Shown: positions 8,113 through 16,893 of the stretch, one piece after another
Position numbering within the stretch: position 1 is the stretch's first letter
Layout of the letters: each line of letters opens with the position of its first letter
Origin: a virus
IMG/VR virus record: IMGVR_UViG_3300047377_000027
Span: 1 to 36,492 of that record
DNA: 36,492 nucleotides
Direction: 5' to 3' (one strand)
Made by a program: the position numbers and the translations under genes
Notes under the pieces: model-generated
Told to the model about the DNA's origin: nothing
The model's database searches: none
What the model saw: the letters and a program-made list of their open reading frames with translations, nothing else

Positions 8113-8621
8113 GCATCCTAAAGGTAGACACCATAAACGAAAAGACTAGTGGTAATGGTGTTCATATTCCTGGTCATGTTGTTCAGTTTGTATCTACAGA
8201 TAATCACACGAAACAAGTTATAACAACCAATCAATCATCTGGATTTACAGACATTAGTGGTACTGTATCTATTACTCCTACTAAAACATCTTCTAAAATA
8301 TATGTTAGAATAGTTTTACATGGCGGTAATATAACGTCTGGTTTAGGTATTGACTTTAGAATATTACGAGACAGTACAGTTTTAAAACATTTTAGCAATA
8401 TTGCTCATAGGGGTGGTTCAACCATATCAAATGGGAATGTACAGTCACACGTTATAGAGTATATTGATAGTCCATCATCAACATCAGCCCACACTTACAA
8501 ATGGCAAATTGCATTTAGGACTACAAACTCTGGTACGTTTACTATAAACGATGATTCTGGAGCAACGTCTGGTGCAAGTGTTGGGCAAACTATAATTACA
8601 GCTATGGAGATAGCCCAATGA
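8109..8621 (+). CDS. Tail fibre, SILKV-type paralogue
   Basis: A 170-residue fibre starting MSILKVDTINEKTSGNGV. I chose the ATG at 8109, which overlaps the upstream stop (ATGA), over the longer in-frame start at 8079 because the anchor motif begins here in all three paralogues. The head (GHVVQFVSTDNHTKQV ... ITPTKTSSKIYVRI ... TIITAMEIAQ) is the same general type as the head encoded at 7570. A receptor-binding or accessory fibre role is inferred. Confidence 0.6.
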   Translation: MSILKVDTINEKTSGNGVHIPGHVVQFVSTDNHTKQVITTNQSSGFTDISGTVSITPTKTSSKIYVRIVLHGGNITSGLGIDFRILRDSTVLKHFSNIAHRGGSTISNGNVQSHVIEYIDSPSSTSAHTYKWQIAFRTTNSGTFTINDDSGATSGASVGQTIITAMEIAQ

Positions 8622-9184
8622 GTTCTATCTTAAAAGTTGATACGATACAGAATACTGGCGGTACTACTGGGTTAACCATAGATAATGGTGGTCATGTAAA
8701 TTTACCAAGCAGCAATCATATTACTGGCTTTTATAATAATGCTACTTTTGCCGTCAGCACTGGTAGTTTTACTTATATGTCTAATTGGACAAAGATGAAC
8801 TCTACTTATTTTGGATTTCCAAACGTAGGTACTCAGTTTAGTCATAGTGGTGGTAATTTTACTACTACTAAACCTGGTGTCTACAAAGTAACTTTAGAGT
8901 TACATATGAACTCATCCAATAATGCAAGGTGGATAGATTTAAGATTATTATTTACTCCCAATGGCGGTTCGGCTGTTGGTGGTGACTTATATGATCATAT
9001 TGGAATTGTTTCTAATGATACAACCTACCATACGGCTCATAGAATTAGGTATTTTAATTTTACTCACGCTAACGATAAAGTTCAAGTAGGCACACAGTCT
9101 GTTGCAGGTTTGAACATAAGAGGTGCGTCTAACGAATACGACACAGTTATTTATTTTGAGTGGGTTGGACCACCAGTAACATAG
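8618..9184 (+). CDS. Tail fibre with SILKV anchor and C1q-like head
   Basis: A 188-residue protein. The anchor SSILKVDTIQNTGGTTGLTI matches the previous paralogue, but the head is of the C1q/TNF-like type (FTTTKPGVYKVTLELHM ... RWIDLRLLF ... NDKVQVGTQ ... DTVIYFEWVG). It therefore combines the anchor of one neighbour with the head class of the fibres at 6353 and 9857, evidence of module shuffling. ATGA overlap at the start. Confidence 0.6.
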   Translation: MSSILKVDTIQNTGGTTGLTIDNGGHVNLPSSNHITGFYNNATFAVSTGSFTYMSNWTKMNSTYFGFPNVGTQFSHSGGNFTTTKPGVYKVTLELHMNSSNNARWIDLRLLFTPNGGSAVGGDLYDHIGIVSNDTTYHTAHRIRYFNFTHANDKVQVGTQSVAGLNIRGASNEYDTVIYFEWVGPPVT

Positions 9185-9193
9185 GATAAACAA

Positions 9194-9577
9194 ATGACAG
9201 ATATAGCAACAGCATTAACAGAACTAGGCGTAACCGAATGGGTGTTACGTGGAGAGCCAACGACTCAGGTTGAGTTCGAGACTATGTTCCGCAAGGTTAT
9301 GGGCGCAGACAGCAACGGCTCTGCCATAGAAAGCTCAGACCCATCACATTTCGGTACAACGTGGGATGCAGTCAAAGCTAAGAAGGATGCCCTTGTAGCA
9401 GCAGAACCCATGAAGCTACTGCGTGAGGAACGTAACCGTAGAATAGCAGAGACAGACTGGTGGGCATCAAGTGACCTAACCATGACTGATGCACAGAAGA
9501 AATACAGAACTGACTTGCGTGACATAACTAAAAGCGCAACATCATTAGATGATGTAACTTGGCCCACAAAACCCTAG
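9194..9577 (+). CDS. Tail assembly chaperone (Phage_tail_APC-like)
   Basis: A 127-residue protein. The C-terminal half carries the family signature LREERNRRIAETDWWASSDL ... YRTDLRDITKSA ... VTWPTKP, typical of phage tail assembly chaperones that sit among fibre genes and help fold or attach fibres. The N-terminal part (ALTELGVTEWVLRGEPTTQV) is the usual degenerate lead-in. It interrupts the fibre array between the short and long fibre genes. Confidence 0.7.
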   Translation: MTDIATALTELGVTEWVLRGEPTTQVEFETMFRKVMGADSNGSAIESSDPSHFGTTWDAVKAKKDALVAAEPMKLLREERNRRIAETDWWASSDLTMTDAQKKYRTDLRDITKSATSLDDVTWPTKP

Positions 9578-9586
9578 GAGTATAAT

Positions 9587-9847
9587 ATGGCAGAGATTAA
9601 AGTAACACTAACCGACACAGAACTAAAGTGTCTAGAATATGCAGCAGCAGTTCCACAGGACTGGGCAGACAATGCTTTGACTAACAGAGCTAGAATAGCC
9701 AAGGATGAGATCATTGCTGCTCTTGTAACACACTGCAATGCTAACTCAGTAGCACTAGCTGTTGGTGAAGACGCACAGGTAACACAAGCGTTTGACTTAA
9801 AGGTTGTTAAGAAAGCATCTGAAGTTGAAGAGTCCAAACCAGAGTAA
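9587..9847 (+). CDS. Small conserved tail-region protein
   Basis: An 86-residue, mostly helical, acidic protein (MAEIKVTLTDTELKCLEYAA ... WADNALTNRARIAKDEIIAALV). Similar small proteins follow the tail assembly chaperone in many marine phages. A TAGGAG ribosome-binding site precedes it at 9575-9580, 6 bases before the ATG. A chaperone partner is plausible from position only; no domain is recognised. Confidence 0.5.
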   Translation: MAEIKVTLTDTELKCLEYAAAVPQDWADNALTNRARIAKDEIIAALVTHCNANSVALAVGEDAQVTQAFDLKVVKKASEVEESKPE

Positions 9848-9856
9848 GGAATATCA

Positions 9857-10933
9857 ATGTCATACATCGGCACTGAACCTAAAGACATAAGATCATTTGG
9901 CAGAACTAAGTTTGACTACACTGCTACGCAGGGTCAGACAGCGTTTACTGGTGCTGATGATGACGGTAAGGTATTAGCTTTTACTGTTGGACAGATAGAG
10001 GTATACGTCAACGGTATCCTCATGGATGACAGTGACTTCACCACAACTGGTACTGGTACAGTCACACTAGCATCTGCAGCTAACTTGAATGACGTTGTTA
10101 ATGTTGTATCCTTTGAGACTAACATACCTGACAGTAATTATGTACCTGCTTCAGGTGGTACGTTTACTGGTGCTGTAACGCATAGTGGTAACGTAACTCA
10201 CAGTGGTACAGTAACTAATAGCAGTACAACAACTATGACAGGTGATCTTACTGTTGATACTAACACGTTTCATGTTGATGTGGCAGACAATAGAGTAGGT
10301 GTAGGAACTACAACGCCTGTGCATGATCTACAAATTCACAAAGCAACAGCAAGCTCTCAAGCTCGTATTCAAATGACTACAAATGAAAGTGGAGCTACTA
10401 ACGGTGATGGTTATGCTGTAGCTATGGAGGCTGGCAACCGTGTCTATCACTGGCTGTATGAAAATGCGCCTATGCAGTTTGCAACAAACAATACCTTAAA
10501 CATGGTAATTAACGCAAATGGTTCTGTGACAATGCCTAATCAGCCAGCTTTTAATATTGTAGGCACTCAAAATGGGTATTCTGCTAGAATTACAGCAGGA
10601 GGAACAACTAACGCTATTCCTTTTAATCTTGCTAGAGGGCAGGGTACTTCTGGTTTTAATACAAGTAACGGTGTTTATACTGCACCTGTTACAGGCACAT
10701 ATCTTTTTACGTTACAAACTATAATAGCAACTGGCGCAAACCACGAAATCTATATGTATAAAAACGGAACTCTTTATGCAAGACATTATCCTGAAGGTGG
10801 TAGAGGAGCTAGTTTTTCAAGCATAGTACCAATGGCTGTAAATGATTATATTGTTTTTGGATGTGATTTCGATGTTTACCTGCAAAACACTACTTCTAAT
10901 TATTCATCAGCAAGTATTGCATTAATAGGTTAG
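9857..10933 (+). CDS. Long tail fibre: adaptor, shaft and C1q-like head
   Basis: A 358-residue fibre. Residues 1-95 carry the adaptor module (YTATQGQTAFTGADD ... QIEVYVNGILMDDSDF ... VVNVVSFE). The shaft has threonine-rich repeats (GAVTHSGNVTHSGTVTNSST) and the motif NRVGVGTTTPVHDLQIHK, widespread in phage fibres. The head after VTMPNQPAF is C1q/TNF-like (GVYTAPVTGTYLFTLQTI ... HEIYMYKNGTLY ... MAVNDYIVFGCD). It shares an exact 21-nt junction with the gene at 6353. Probable receptor-binding fibre. Confidence 0.7.
   Translation: MSYIGTEPKDIRSFGRTKFDYTATQGQTAFTGADDDGKVLAFTVGQIEVYVNGILMDDSDFTTTGTGTVTLASAANLNDVVNVVSFETNIPDSNYVPASGGTFTGAVTHSGNVTHSGTVTNSSTTTMTGDLTVDTNTFHVDVADNRVGVGTTTPVHDLQIHKATASSQARIQMTTNESGATNGDGYAVAMEAGNRVYHWLYENAPMQFATNNTLNMVINANGSVTMPNQPAFNIVGTQNGYSARITAGGTTNAIPFNLARGQGTSGFNTSNGVYTAPVTGTYLFTLQTIIATGANHEIYMYKNGTLYARHYPEGGRGASFSSIVPMAVNDYIVFGCDFDVYLQNTTSNYSSASIALIG
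10525..10545 (+). repeat. 21-nt direct repeat, copy 2 (fibre shaft/head junction)
   Basis: Identical to 6685-6705 and in the same frame (VTMPNQP). The sequences to either side are diverged. Conservation of every codon across two otherwise different fibres suggests recent exchange or selection for a recombination site. Confidence 0.75.
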
Positions 10934-10942
10934 GAGAAACAC

Positions 10943-11968
10943 ATGACAAGAGCAAGAGATGTAGCTAACCTCATAGGTTCTGGCAATTACAGCAGTACTA
11001 CGTTCACAGCTACTGCAGGACAGACAGCCTTTACTATATCCCACACACAGGGATTTGTACAAGTGTTTATGAATGGCTTGCTCTTGGATGAAACAGTAGA
11101 CTACACAAGCAACGGATCAGCAGTAACACTTACATCAGGTGCAGCAGCAGGTGATGAGATAGAAGTTGTTGCATACAATACGTTTAGCGTTGGTGATGCA
11201 CTCAACCAAGCAGCAGCCGATGCACGTTACGAACTAGATGGTGCTGAGAATAGGTTTTTAGGTGTTAATGGTACTACGGTAAACACAAGTGCCGATGAGT
11301 TTGCAAAAGTACAACAGGGTACTGTTTCTTCTGGTTATGCTGAAATGCATATAGGCAACGACATCAATCAAAGAATTATTTTAGGTTCTATAGGATCAAC
11401 ATATTCGGGTGGTGATTGGTCTGGTTCTAGGTATATATACACTAGTCATGGTGATCTTAAACTAAAAGCTGCTGCTGACTTAGAGATGTTTAGTGGTGGT
11501 AATACTATTGCTAACCACCTTACTCAAACAATGAACATCAGTGGTCACATTACAAATCATAGACAGCCTATCATATCTGGTACAATGGGTACGGCTATGA
11601 CGGCTCCAACTAGCGATACTTTATTAAGTTTCAATGATTTCTTTGTTAATAGAGGTATAACTTTTAACAGTACAACAAAAAGATTTACAGTTCCCACGGC
11701 TGGCGTTTACAGTATAATGCTGACACCTTTTGTATATGGTTCCCAAGGACCGCATAGAATTTTAATAGGGGTAAATACAGATACTCCACTTTATACAAAT
11801 CACAGAGGACACTTTTATACTAATCAAACCACATATGATAGTGGTGCTTTACATAGTGTAGTTGATCTTGCTGCAAACGATTATATAATTTTTCGTCTAA
11901 TTGCAGGTAAGTTATACAATCAGAGTAATGATAAATTTAACGAATTTAGTATATGTAAAATTGCATAG
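10943..11968 (+). CDS. Long tail fibre, third adaptor-module paralogue
   Basis: A 341-residue fibre. The adaptor module (TTFTATAGQTAFTISHTQG ... VQVFMNGLLLDETVDYT ... DEIEVVAYNTFSVGDAL) is closest to that of the protein at 7106. The stretch NQAAADARYELDGAENRFLG is a collar-like linker. The head after GHITNHRQPI is a divergent C1q-like jelly roll (RFTVPTAGVYSIMLTPFV ... DLAANDYIIFRLIAG). It begins after a TTAGGAG ribosome-binding site and is the second of three long fibre genes in a row. Confidence 0.65.
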   Translation: MTRARDVANLIGSGNYSSTTFTATAGQTAFTISHTQGFVQVFMNGLLLDETVDYTSNGSAVTLTSGAAAGDEIEVVAYNTFSVGDALNQAAADARYELDGAENRFLGVNGTTVNTSADEFAKVQQGTVSSGYAEMHIGNDINQRIILGSIGSTYSGGDWSGSRYIYTSHGDLKLKAAADLEMFSGGNTIANHLTQTMNISGHITNHRQPIISGTMGTAMTAPTSDTLLSFNDFFVNRGITFNSTTKRFTVPTAGVYSIMLTPFVYGSQGPHRILIGVNTDTPLYTNHRGHFYTNQTTYDSGALHSVVDLAANDYIIFRLIAGKLYNQSNDKFNEFSICKIA

Positions 11969-11986
11969 TTAAGTTAGGAGGAACAC

Positions 11987-13072
11987 ATGAGCAACGCAAG
12001 AAAACTAGCAGACAATCTTCCTACTGAGGGCAGTCTCTCTGGACGCAATGTTATTGTAAATGGTGGTATGACTGTAGCTCAACGTGGCTCCTCACAAACA
12101 GGCGTTGGCATTGATACTTTTACAAATGTTGATAGATTTAGACAATTTGCTTCTGTTGGTGGTATGGTAGGGCGTTCTACTTCAACACAAGAAACAATTA
12201 CTGACTTAAAGGGATTTACTAAAGCACTAAAATTACAAGTAACTACGGCAGACACAAGTGTTGGATCAACTGAGTCTTATGGATTAAATACTCGATTAGA
12301 AGCAGATAACATACTTAGGTTTGGTATTGGCACAGCAAACGCTCAAGCAATTACCCTTTCTTTTTATGCAAAAGCGCCAACAGGTGGTGGAGTATTTTGT
12401 GCAGGTATCGCAATGCCAGGTGGAGGTAATTACTTTGAAGAAGTAACCATAGGCACTTCATGGGCCAGACACGAAATTAAAATTCCTGCCACCACTACTA
12501 GTAGCCACGCTACTACAGCTACTGGTACAGCGGCTGGAATAGAAGTACAAATAACTTTAATGGCTGGAAGCTCTTATAACACTTTGACAAACAAAACTTG
12601 GTCTGTTAGTGGAGCAAAAAGAGCTACTAGCAATCAAACTAACTTTTACTCTTCAACATCAAATAATTTGTTTATCACTGGCGTTCAGCTAGAAGTTGGG
12701 CCGCAAAGTACACCGTTTGAGCATGAACCATATGATACCACCCTAGAAAAATGCCAACGCTATTATCAAATCTCTGGTACAGGCAGAACCTATGGAATAG
12801 TTTTTAATCAATTCACAGCCACTAACGCCTATGCAAATCAAAGATGGTGGAAACTTATGAGAACAGCTCCAACAATAACAATGAACTCTTTAAGCAATTA
12901 TAATATATATAATACTGGCGCTTCTAGAGGTAAATCAGCAGTTGGTATTGGTCAGCTTAGTGATAACAGTGGTGAGTTTTACATTACTACAGATTCTTTA
13001 ACTGCAGGAACAGCTACACACTTAAACACTAACGGAGATGCATTTTGTTGGAAAGCAGATGCGGAGTTATAA
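11987..13072 (+). CDS. Tail fibre with carbohydrate-binding-like jelly roll
   Basis: A 361-residue protein. It begins SNARKLADNLPTEGSLSGRN and then has the phage-fibre signature NVIVNGGMTVAQRGSS ... DTFTNVDRFRQFAS, followed by a CBM-like beta sandwich (ITLSFYAKAPTGGGVF ... WARHEIKIPATTTSS) and the closing motif ITGVQLEVGPQSTPFEHEPY ... EKCQRYYQI. This architecture is common in fibre tips that bind cell-surface sugars. A perfect AGGAGG ribosome-binding site precedes the ATG. No lyase active site is visible. Confidence 0.65.
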   Translation: MSNARKLADNLPTEGSLSGRNVIVNGGMTVAQRGSSQTGVGIDTFTNVDRFRQFASVGGMVGRSTSTQETITDLKGFTKALKLQVTTADTSVGSTESYGLNTRLEADNILRFGIGTANAQAITLSFYAKAPTGGGVFCAGIAMPGGGNYFEEVTIGTSWARHEIKIPATTTSSHATTATGTAAGIEVQITLMAGSSYNTLTNKTWSVSGAKRATSNQTNFYSSTSNNLFITGVQLEVGPQSTPFEHEPYDTTLEKCQRYYQISGTGRTYGIVFNQFTATNAYANQRWWKLMRTAPTITMNSLSNYNIYNTGASRGKSAVGIGQLSDNSGEFYITTDSLTAGTATHLNTNGDAFCWKADAEL

Positions 13073-13243
13073 ATGAATATTACAAGCGCACAATTTGTAA
13101 AAGACAGTCAAGGTAATACTTCTGTTGTTAAGGCTACAATAGATGGTGAAGACATTTATGTACCTCAAGATACAGGCAACCGACACTGGATAGCCCTACA
13201 AGCATGGGTGGCAGAGGGTAACACCATAGCAGAGGCCGACTAA
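13073..13243 (+). CDS. Small (56-aa) tail-region protein
   Basis: A short gene whose ATG follows the upstream stop without a gap and whose TAA overlaps the next ATG (TAATG). The product begins MNITSAQFVKDSQGNTSVVK and has ATIDGEDIYVPQD and NRHWIALQAWVAEGNTIAEAD; small proteins of this type, ending in an acidic IAEAD-like helix, sit beside fibre genes in many marine phages. It is probably a fibre-assembly or attachment factor, by position. Coupling on both sides supports it as a real gene. Confidence 0.65.
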   Translation: MNITSAQFVKDSQGNTSVVKATIDGEDIYVPQDTGNRHWIALQAWVAEGNTIAEAD

Positions 13244-14277
13244 TGTTTGGCTTCGCAGCAGTAGCAGAGACACCACTCTCAGCAGAACTTACTAAGTACA
13301 CCATAGGTGTTGTTCCTGCTTCTGTGTCTGCAGCTTCTGCGTTAAACGCTCCCCAGTTCTCTGGTGGTGTTAATCTCCCTGCTTTAACAGGGGTTTCTGC
13401 TACATTAGCTAACACTGTACTTGACATTAACGGTAAAGCAAATATAACTACTGCTAACGTAGCAAGCACTACAAGTATAGCAGCAATAACAACATCAGGC
13501 AAAGCAAACGTTGCACATCCTTCACTACTAGGAACGTTTACACCTAACACACCAAGCATAACAGGTGTAGCTAATACAAACCTACCATCACAAGGTGCAT
13601 TAGACAGTACTGTTGAAGGTGAAGTAGCTCAAGCTACAAACATTACTGTAACTGTAGCAAATAGTGGTTCTGGTAATAAGTTTTACTTTGATGGAGTAGA
13701 GGCTCCAACAATTACTCTTGTAAGAGGGCTAACATACACATTTGATCTTAGTCATTCTTCTTTATCTGGACACCCATTAGCATTTAAGAGTGGTAACAAT
13801 AGTTACACAACAGGTGTAACAAGCAATGGCAATCCCGGAACATCTGGTGCTAACGTAGTATTTGCTGTACCTTCTGATGCACCTGGAATAGGATTAAGAT
13901 ATTACTGTACTGTTCATGGTAATGGCATGGGCAACACAATTACAACAAGTGCGTTTGCAGTGTCGTTAGTAGCACAAGGTAAAGCTACACATACTTCTGC
14001 ATCTGTAGCTGCTGTGATAGACAAAGTAGTACCAAGCATAACAGGTTTAGCGTTCTTTACATTACCTGATGTAAATGCTAGTATAGCGCAGAACTTAGAT
14101 GACCCTACTGGTGTACTCTTTCCGTTTGATGACTTCGCAGAAAACTTTAGCAGAGGTAGAACGGTAACAATAATTGCACCTACTATAGGTAATAGAACTG
14201 TATACATTCCAGCAGAAAACAGAACAGTAACTATAAGTCCTGTAAGAACAGACAACGTAGTATACATACTAAACTAA
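13243..14277 (+). CDS. Virion protein with embedded cupredoxin-like domain
   Basis: A 344-residue structural protein. Residues 1-130 and 237-344 are built of loose alanine/threonine-rich repeats (ATLANTVLDINGKANITTAN; PSITGVA/PSITGLA), and the C-terminus ends in RTVYIPAENRTVTI, a motif of marine-phage structural proteins. Between them, residues about 133-236 form a cupredoxin-like beta sandwich (FYFDGVEAPTITLVRGLTYTFDLS ... GHPLAFKSG ... LRYYCTVHGNGMGN). The four residues that would be type-1 copper ligands are all present: His177, Cys222, His225 and Met229. Copper binding is inferred. The gene leads into the tail-tube genes. Confidence 0.65.
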   Translation: MFGFAAVAETPLSAELTKYTIGVVPASVSAASALNAPQFSGGVNLPALTGVSATLANTVLDINGKANITTANVASTTSIAAITTSGKANVAHPSLLGTFTPNTPSITGVANTNLPSQGALDSTVEGEVAQATNITVTVANSGSGNKFYFDGVEAPTITLVRGLTYTFDLSHSSLSGHPLAFKSGNNSYTTGVTSNGNPGTSGANVVFAVPSDAPGIGLRYYCTVHGNGMGNTITTSAFAVSLVAQGKATHTSASVAAVIDKVVPSITGLAFFTLPDVNASIAQNLDDPTGVLFPFDDFAENFSRGRTVTIIAPTIGNRTVYIPAENRTVTISPVRTDNVVYILN

Positions 14278-14286
14278 GGATAACAA

Positions 14287-14604
14287 ATGTCTTACAAATG
14301 GCCTGAAAAAGACCCAGATGAAACAGCAGACTTTAGTGTAGACTGGTCTAGGTTTCTAGGATCAGACACTATAGCGTCAGCAGTTTTCTTTGTAGATGCT
14401 GCAGATGGAACAAAGACTCAAGTATCAACTGCTCAAATAGTAAATAACTTACAGTTTATAGCAGGTACTGTTTCTGGAAACGTAGCTACTGCACGTTTTG
14501 GCTTAGGAACAAACAATGTACGGTATAATATTACTGTTCGTATAAACACTACTCAAGGACTTACATACGAGCGTTCTGTAATATTACCTATTAGGGAAAG
14601 ATAA
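14287..14604 (+). CDS. Small conserved structural protein before tail-tube genes
   Basis: A 105-residue beta-rich protein, MSYKWPEKDPDETADFSVDW ... DTIASAVFFVD ... RFGLGTNNVRYNITVRINT. I recognise the K-D-P-D-E ... DTIAS pattern from small structural proteins that precede head-tail connector genes in marine phages. The end (GLTYERSVILPIRER) is a typical Ig-like last strand. Its exact place in the particle is unknown. Confidence 0.6.
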   Translation: MSYKWPEKDPDETADFSVDWSRFLGSDTIASAVFFVDAADGTKTQVSTAQIVNNLQFIAGTVSGNVATARFGLGTNNVRYNITVRINTTQGLTYERSVILPIRER

Positions 14605-14606
14605 AC

Positions 14607-15296
14607 ATGGCTTATGATTTTGTTGGCTTAGTTAACGACATTAACCACAGACTAAATGAGGTAGCACTTACCTCTACAAACTTTGCAGCAGCTACTGGCT
14701 ACTACAGTATAGCTAAAGATGCAGTCAACTCTGCAGTCAGACATATCAATCAAGAAGAGTTTGAATGGCCTTGGAACCATGTACAGTCTGAGCTTATATT
14801 AGCTGCAGGTTCTATGAAGTATTATTATCCTACAGATGCTAAAACAATTAACATGAACTCGTTTCGTGTAAAGAGAGACAATAGTCTCAACACAGGAACA
14901 GTAAAACTAAAGTCACTAGTATATGAAGAATGGTTGGAGAAGTACGCTGATGATGAGTTTAATACAGATACAAGTATACGTGGTGTTCCTGAGTTTATTG
15001 TACGTACACCTAGTAGGGAGCTAATCTGTCACCCTGTACCTGACAAATCTTACACCATAGTTTATGAGTATTACTCAATGGGCTATGATTTAGAGAACCC
15101 TTTAGATGTACCGTCACTACCACAGCAGTATAGGTTTGCTATAATAGACGGTGCTATGTATTACGCATTCCAGTTTAGAGGTGATACCCAAGCTGCAAGT
15201 TTAGCTTTAGATAAGTTTGAGAAACAAATAAAAGATTTAAGAGCTATAAATATAAATAGAACACCATACCTAAGAGATAGAAGAGTTAGCTTCTAA
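14607..15296 (+). CDS. Tail tubular protein A-like head-tail adaptor
   Basis: A 229-residue, mostly helical protein (FVGLVNDINHRLNEVALTST; AKDAVNSAVRHINQEEFEWP) with the central beta segment FRVKRDNSL ... KLKSLVYEEWLEKY and the closing part PSLPQQYRFAIIDGAMYYAF. This matches the family of podovirus adaptors (T7 gp11 / P22 gp4-like) that bind the portal and join it to the nozzle. Its stop overlaps the next start by one base, the usual coupling with tail tubular protein B. Confidence 0.8.
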   Translation: MAYDFVGLVNDINHRLNEVALTSTNFAAATGYYSIAKDAVNSAVRHINQEEFEWPWNHVQSELILAAGSMKYYYPTDAKTINMNSFRVKRDNSLNTGTVKLKSLVYEEWLEKYADDEFNTDTSIRGVPEFIVRTPSRELICHPVPDKSYTIVYEYYSMGYDLENPLDVPSLPQQYRFAIIDGAMYYAFQFRGDTQAASLALDKFEKQIKDLRAININRTPYLRDRRVSF

Positions 15297-16891
15297 TGGC
15301 AGTACAATGGACTACATTCCCTATGGAGTTCAAGGGTGGGTTAATCTCCAACCTTACTCCACTACAACAGGGTACTAATGCTGTAGGCTCTGCTACTATA
15401 CTACAGAACTTTGAGTCTGATAGAGAGGGTGGTTACAGTAAGCTAAAAGGTTATAGCAAGTTTAGTACCACAGCAGTTCCGGGTACAGGTGAAGTCTTAG
15501 CTATGAAGGTTGTATCTTCAGGCAGAGTTGTTGTAGCTAGGAAAGTTAATGCTGCTGCAGTAGCAGCCTATGGTACACTAGCCTCTGGTGATCTAAACAA
15601 AACAGCATACTATCATGGCACAGGAACTTCTTGGGCGCATGTAGGTACAAGCTCTTCCACAAATACATTAAAAGCAAGATACGCATCCTTTAACTTTACT
15701 CAAGAAGATAAAACAATCTTTGTTGATAGTAAAAGTTATCCTATAATATTTAATGCTAGTGGTAGTAGTACTACACAATTATCTTCATCAAATAGCACAG
15801 ACGTACAGGGCGCAGAGAATGTTGTAGTATTCAAGAACCATGCTTTCTACTCTAAGGGTAGTAAGATATTCTTTACAGCACCTAACACAGTAGATGACTT
15901 TGCTACAGGTAATGGTGCTGGTACAATAAATGTAGGCTTTGATGTCACAGGTATGATAGGCTTTCGTGAACAGCTTATCATCTTTACTACAGACACAATC
16001 AAGAAGCTTGTAGGTAATACTTCATCTGACTTTAAGTTAGAGCCTATCACAGATAGAATAGGTTGTATCAACCCAGATAGCATACAGGAATTTGGTGGTG
16101 ACATAGCCTACCTATCCCCTGATGGAATACGTTTACTTAGTGCTACTGACCGTATTGGTGACTTAGCTCTTGACGTAGCCTCTGATAACATCTATAAAGA
16201 TGCTAATGAATTTATATCACAGACAGATGTGTTCTGTTCTGTATTAGTCAGAGGTAAATCTCAATATAGACTATTTGCATATATACCTTCTGTACAAGCA
16301 TCTAGTGCTTCAGGTTTAATAGCTACTAAATTTATTGCACAGGGTGGTAGTGGTATAGCTTGGTCAACAACAAAAGGACTAAAGGTAAACGTAGCAGATA
16401 GTACATACTCAGGCGCACAAGAAACTATTATGTTTGGCAATGATGATGGCTTCTGTTATAAGATGGACTCAGGTAATTCTTTTGATGGTGGTACAATAGA
16501 GTCAATATATGAATCACCTTTCATGCCAATTACAGATCCACAAGTACGTAAGACTATGTACAAGTTAACACTATATGCACAGCCAACAGGAACTATGGCA
16601 TTAAGCTTAAACTTTAAGATAGACTTTGACTCAAGTAATGATCCAAGTATTGTACAGCCTCCTACTATAACAGTATCTTCAGCAGCAGCAGGTGGCGGTG
16701 TATTCTTATTTGGTCAGTCTGGCGCTGTATACGGTGGTGCAAAGTTTGGTGGTGTACTAGATCAGATATATAAAGAAAACTTAGTAGGGTCATTCAAAAC
16801 AATTTCAATGCGTATTACAGATAACTCAACAAATCCAACCTTTACTCTTGACACGGCAATTCTTGAGTATAGACAAAATGATAGGCAGTAA
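15296..16891 (+). CDS. Tail tubular protein B-like nozzle protein
   Basis: A 531-residue beta-rich protein following the adaptor. The start WTTFPMEFKGGLISNLTPLQ and the region ATILQNFESDREGGYSKLKG are characteristic of podovirus nozzle proteins. The middle contains propeller-like blades (ENVVVFKNHAFYSKGSKIFF; FREQLIIFTTDTIKKLVG) and the motif IAYLSPDGIRLLSATDRIGD found in marine podophage nozzles. The C-terminal region (MYKLTLYAQPTGTMALSLNF) is a beta sandwich. It forms the tail nozzle through which DNA leaves. Confidence 0.8.
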   Translation: MAVQWTTFPMEFKGGLISNLTPLQQGTNAVGSATILQNFESDREGGYSKLKGYSKFSTTAVPGTGEVLAMKVVSSGRVVVARKVNAAAVAAYGTLASGDLNKTAYYHGTGTSWAHVGTSSSTNTLKARYASFNFTQEDKTIFVDSKSYPIIFNASGSSTTQLSSSNSTDVQGAENVVVFKNHAFYSKGSKIFFTAPNTVDDFATGNGAGTINVGFDVTGMIGFREQLIIFTTDTIKKLVGNTSSDFKLEPITDRIGCINPDSIQEFGGDIAYLSPDGIRLLSATDRIGDLALDVASDNIYKDANEFISQTDVFCSVLVRGKSQYRLFAYIPSVQASSASGLIATKFIAQGGSGIAWSTTKGLKVNVADSTYSGAQETIMFGNDDGFCYKMDSGNSFDGGTIESIYESPFMPITDPQVRKTMYKLTLYAQPTGTMALSLNFKIDFDSSNDPSIVQPPTITVSSAAAGGGVFLFGQSGAVYGGAKFGGVLDQIYKENLVGSFKTISMRITDNSTNPTFTLDTAILEYRQNDRQ

Positions 16892-16893
16892 TT

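Noticed and set aside
13134-14267. Minus-strand frames of 141 and 117 aa opposite the cupredoxin gene
   Set aside because: They are shadows caused by Ala/Thr-rich codon use in the plus-strand gene.
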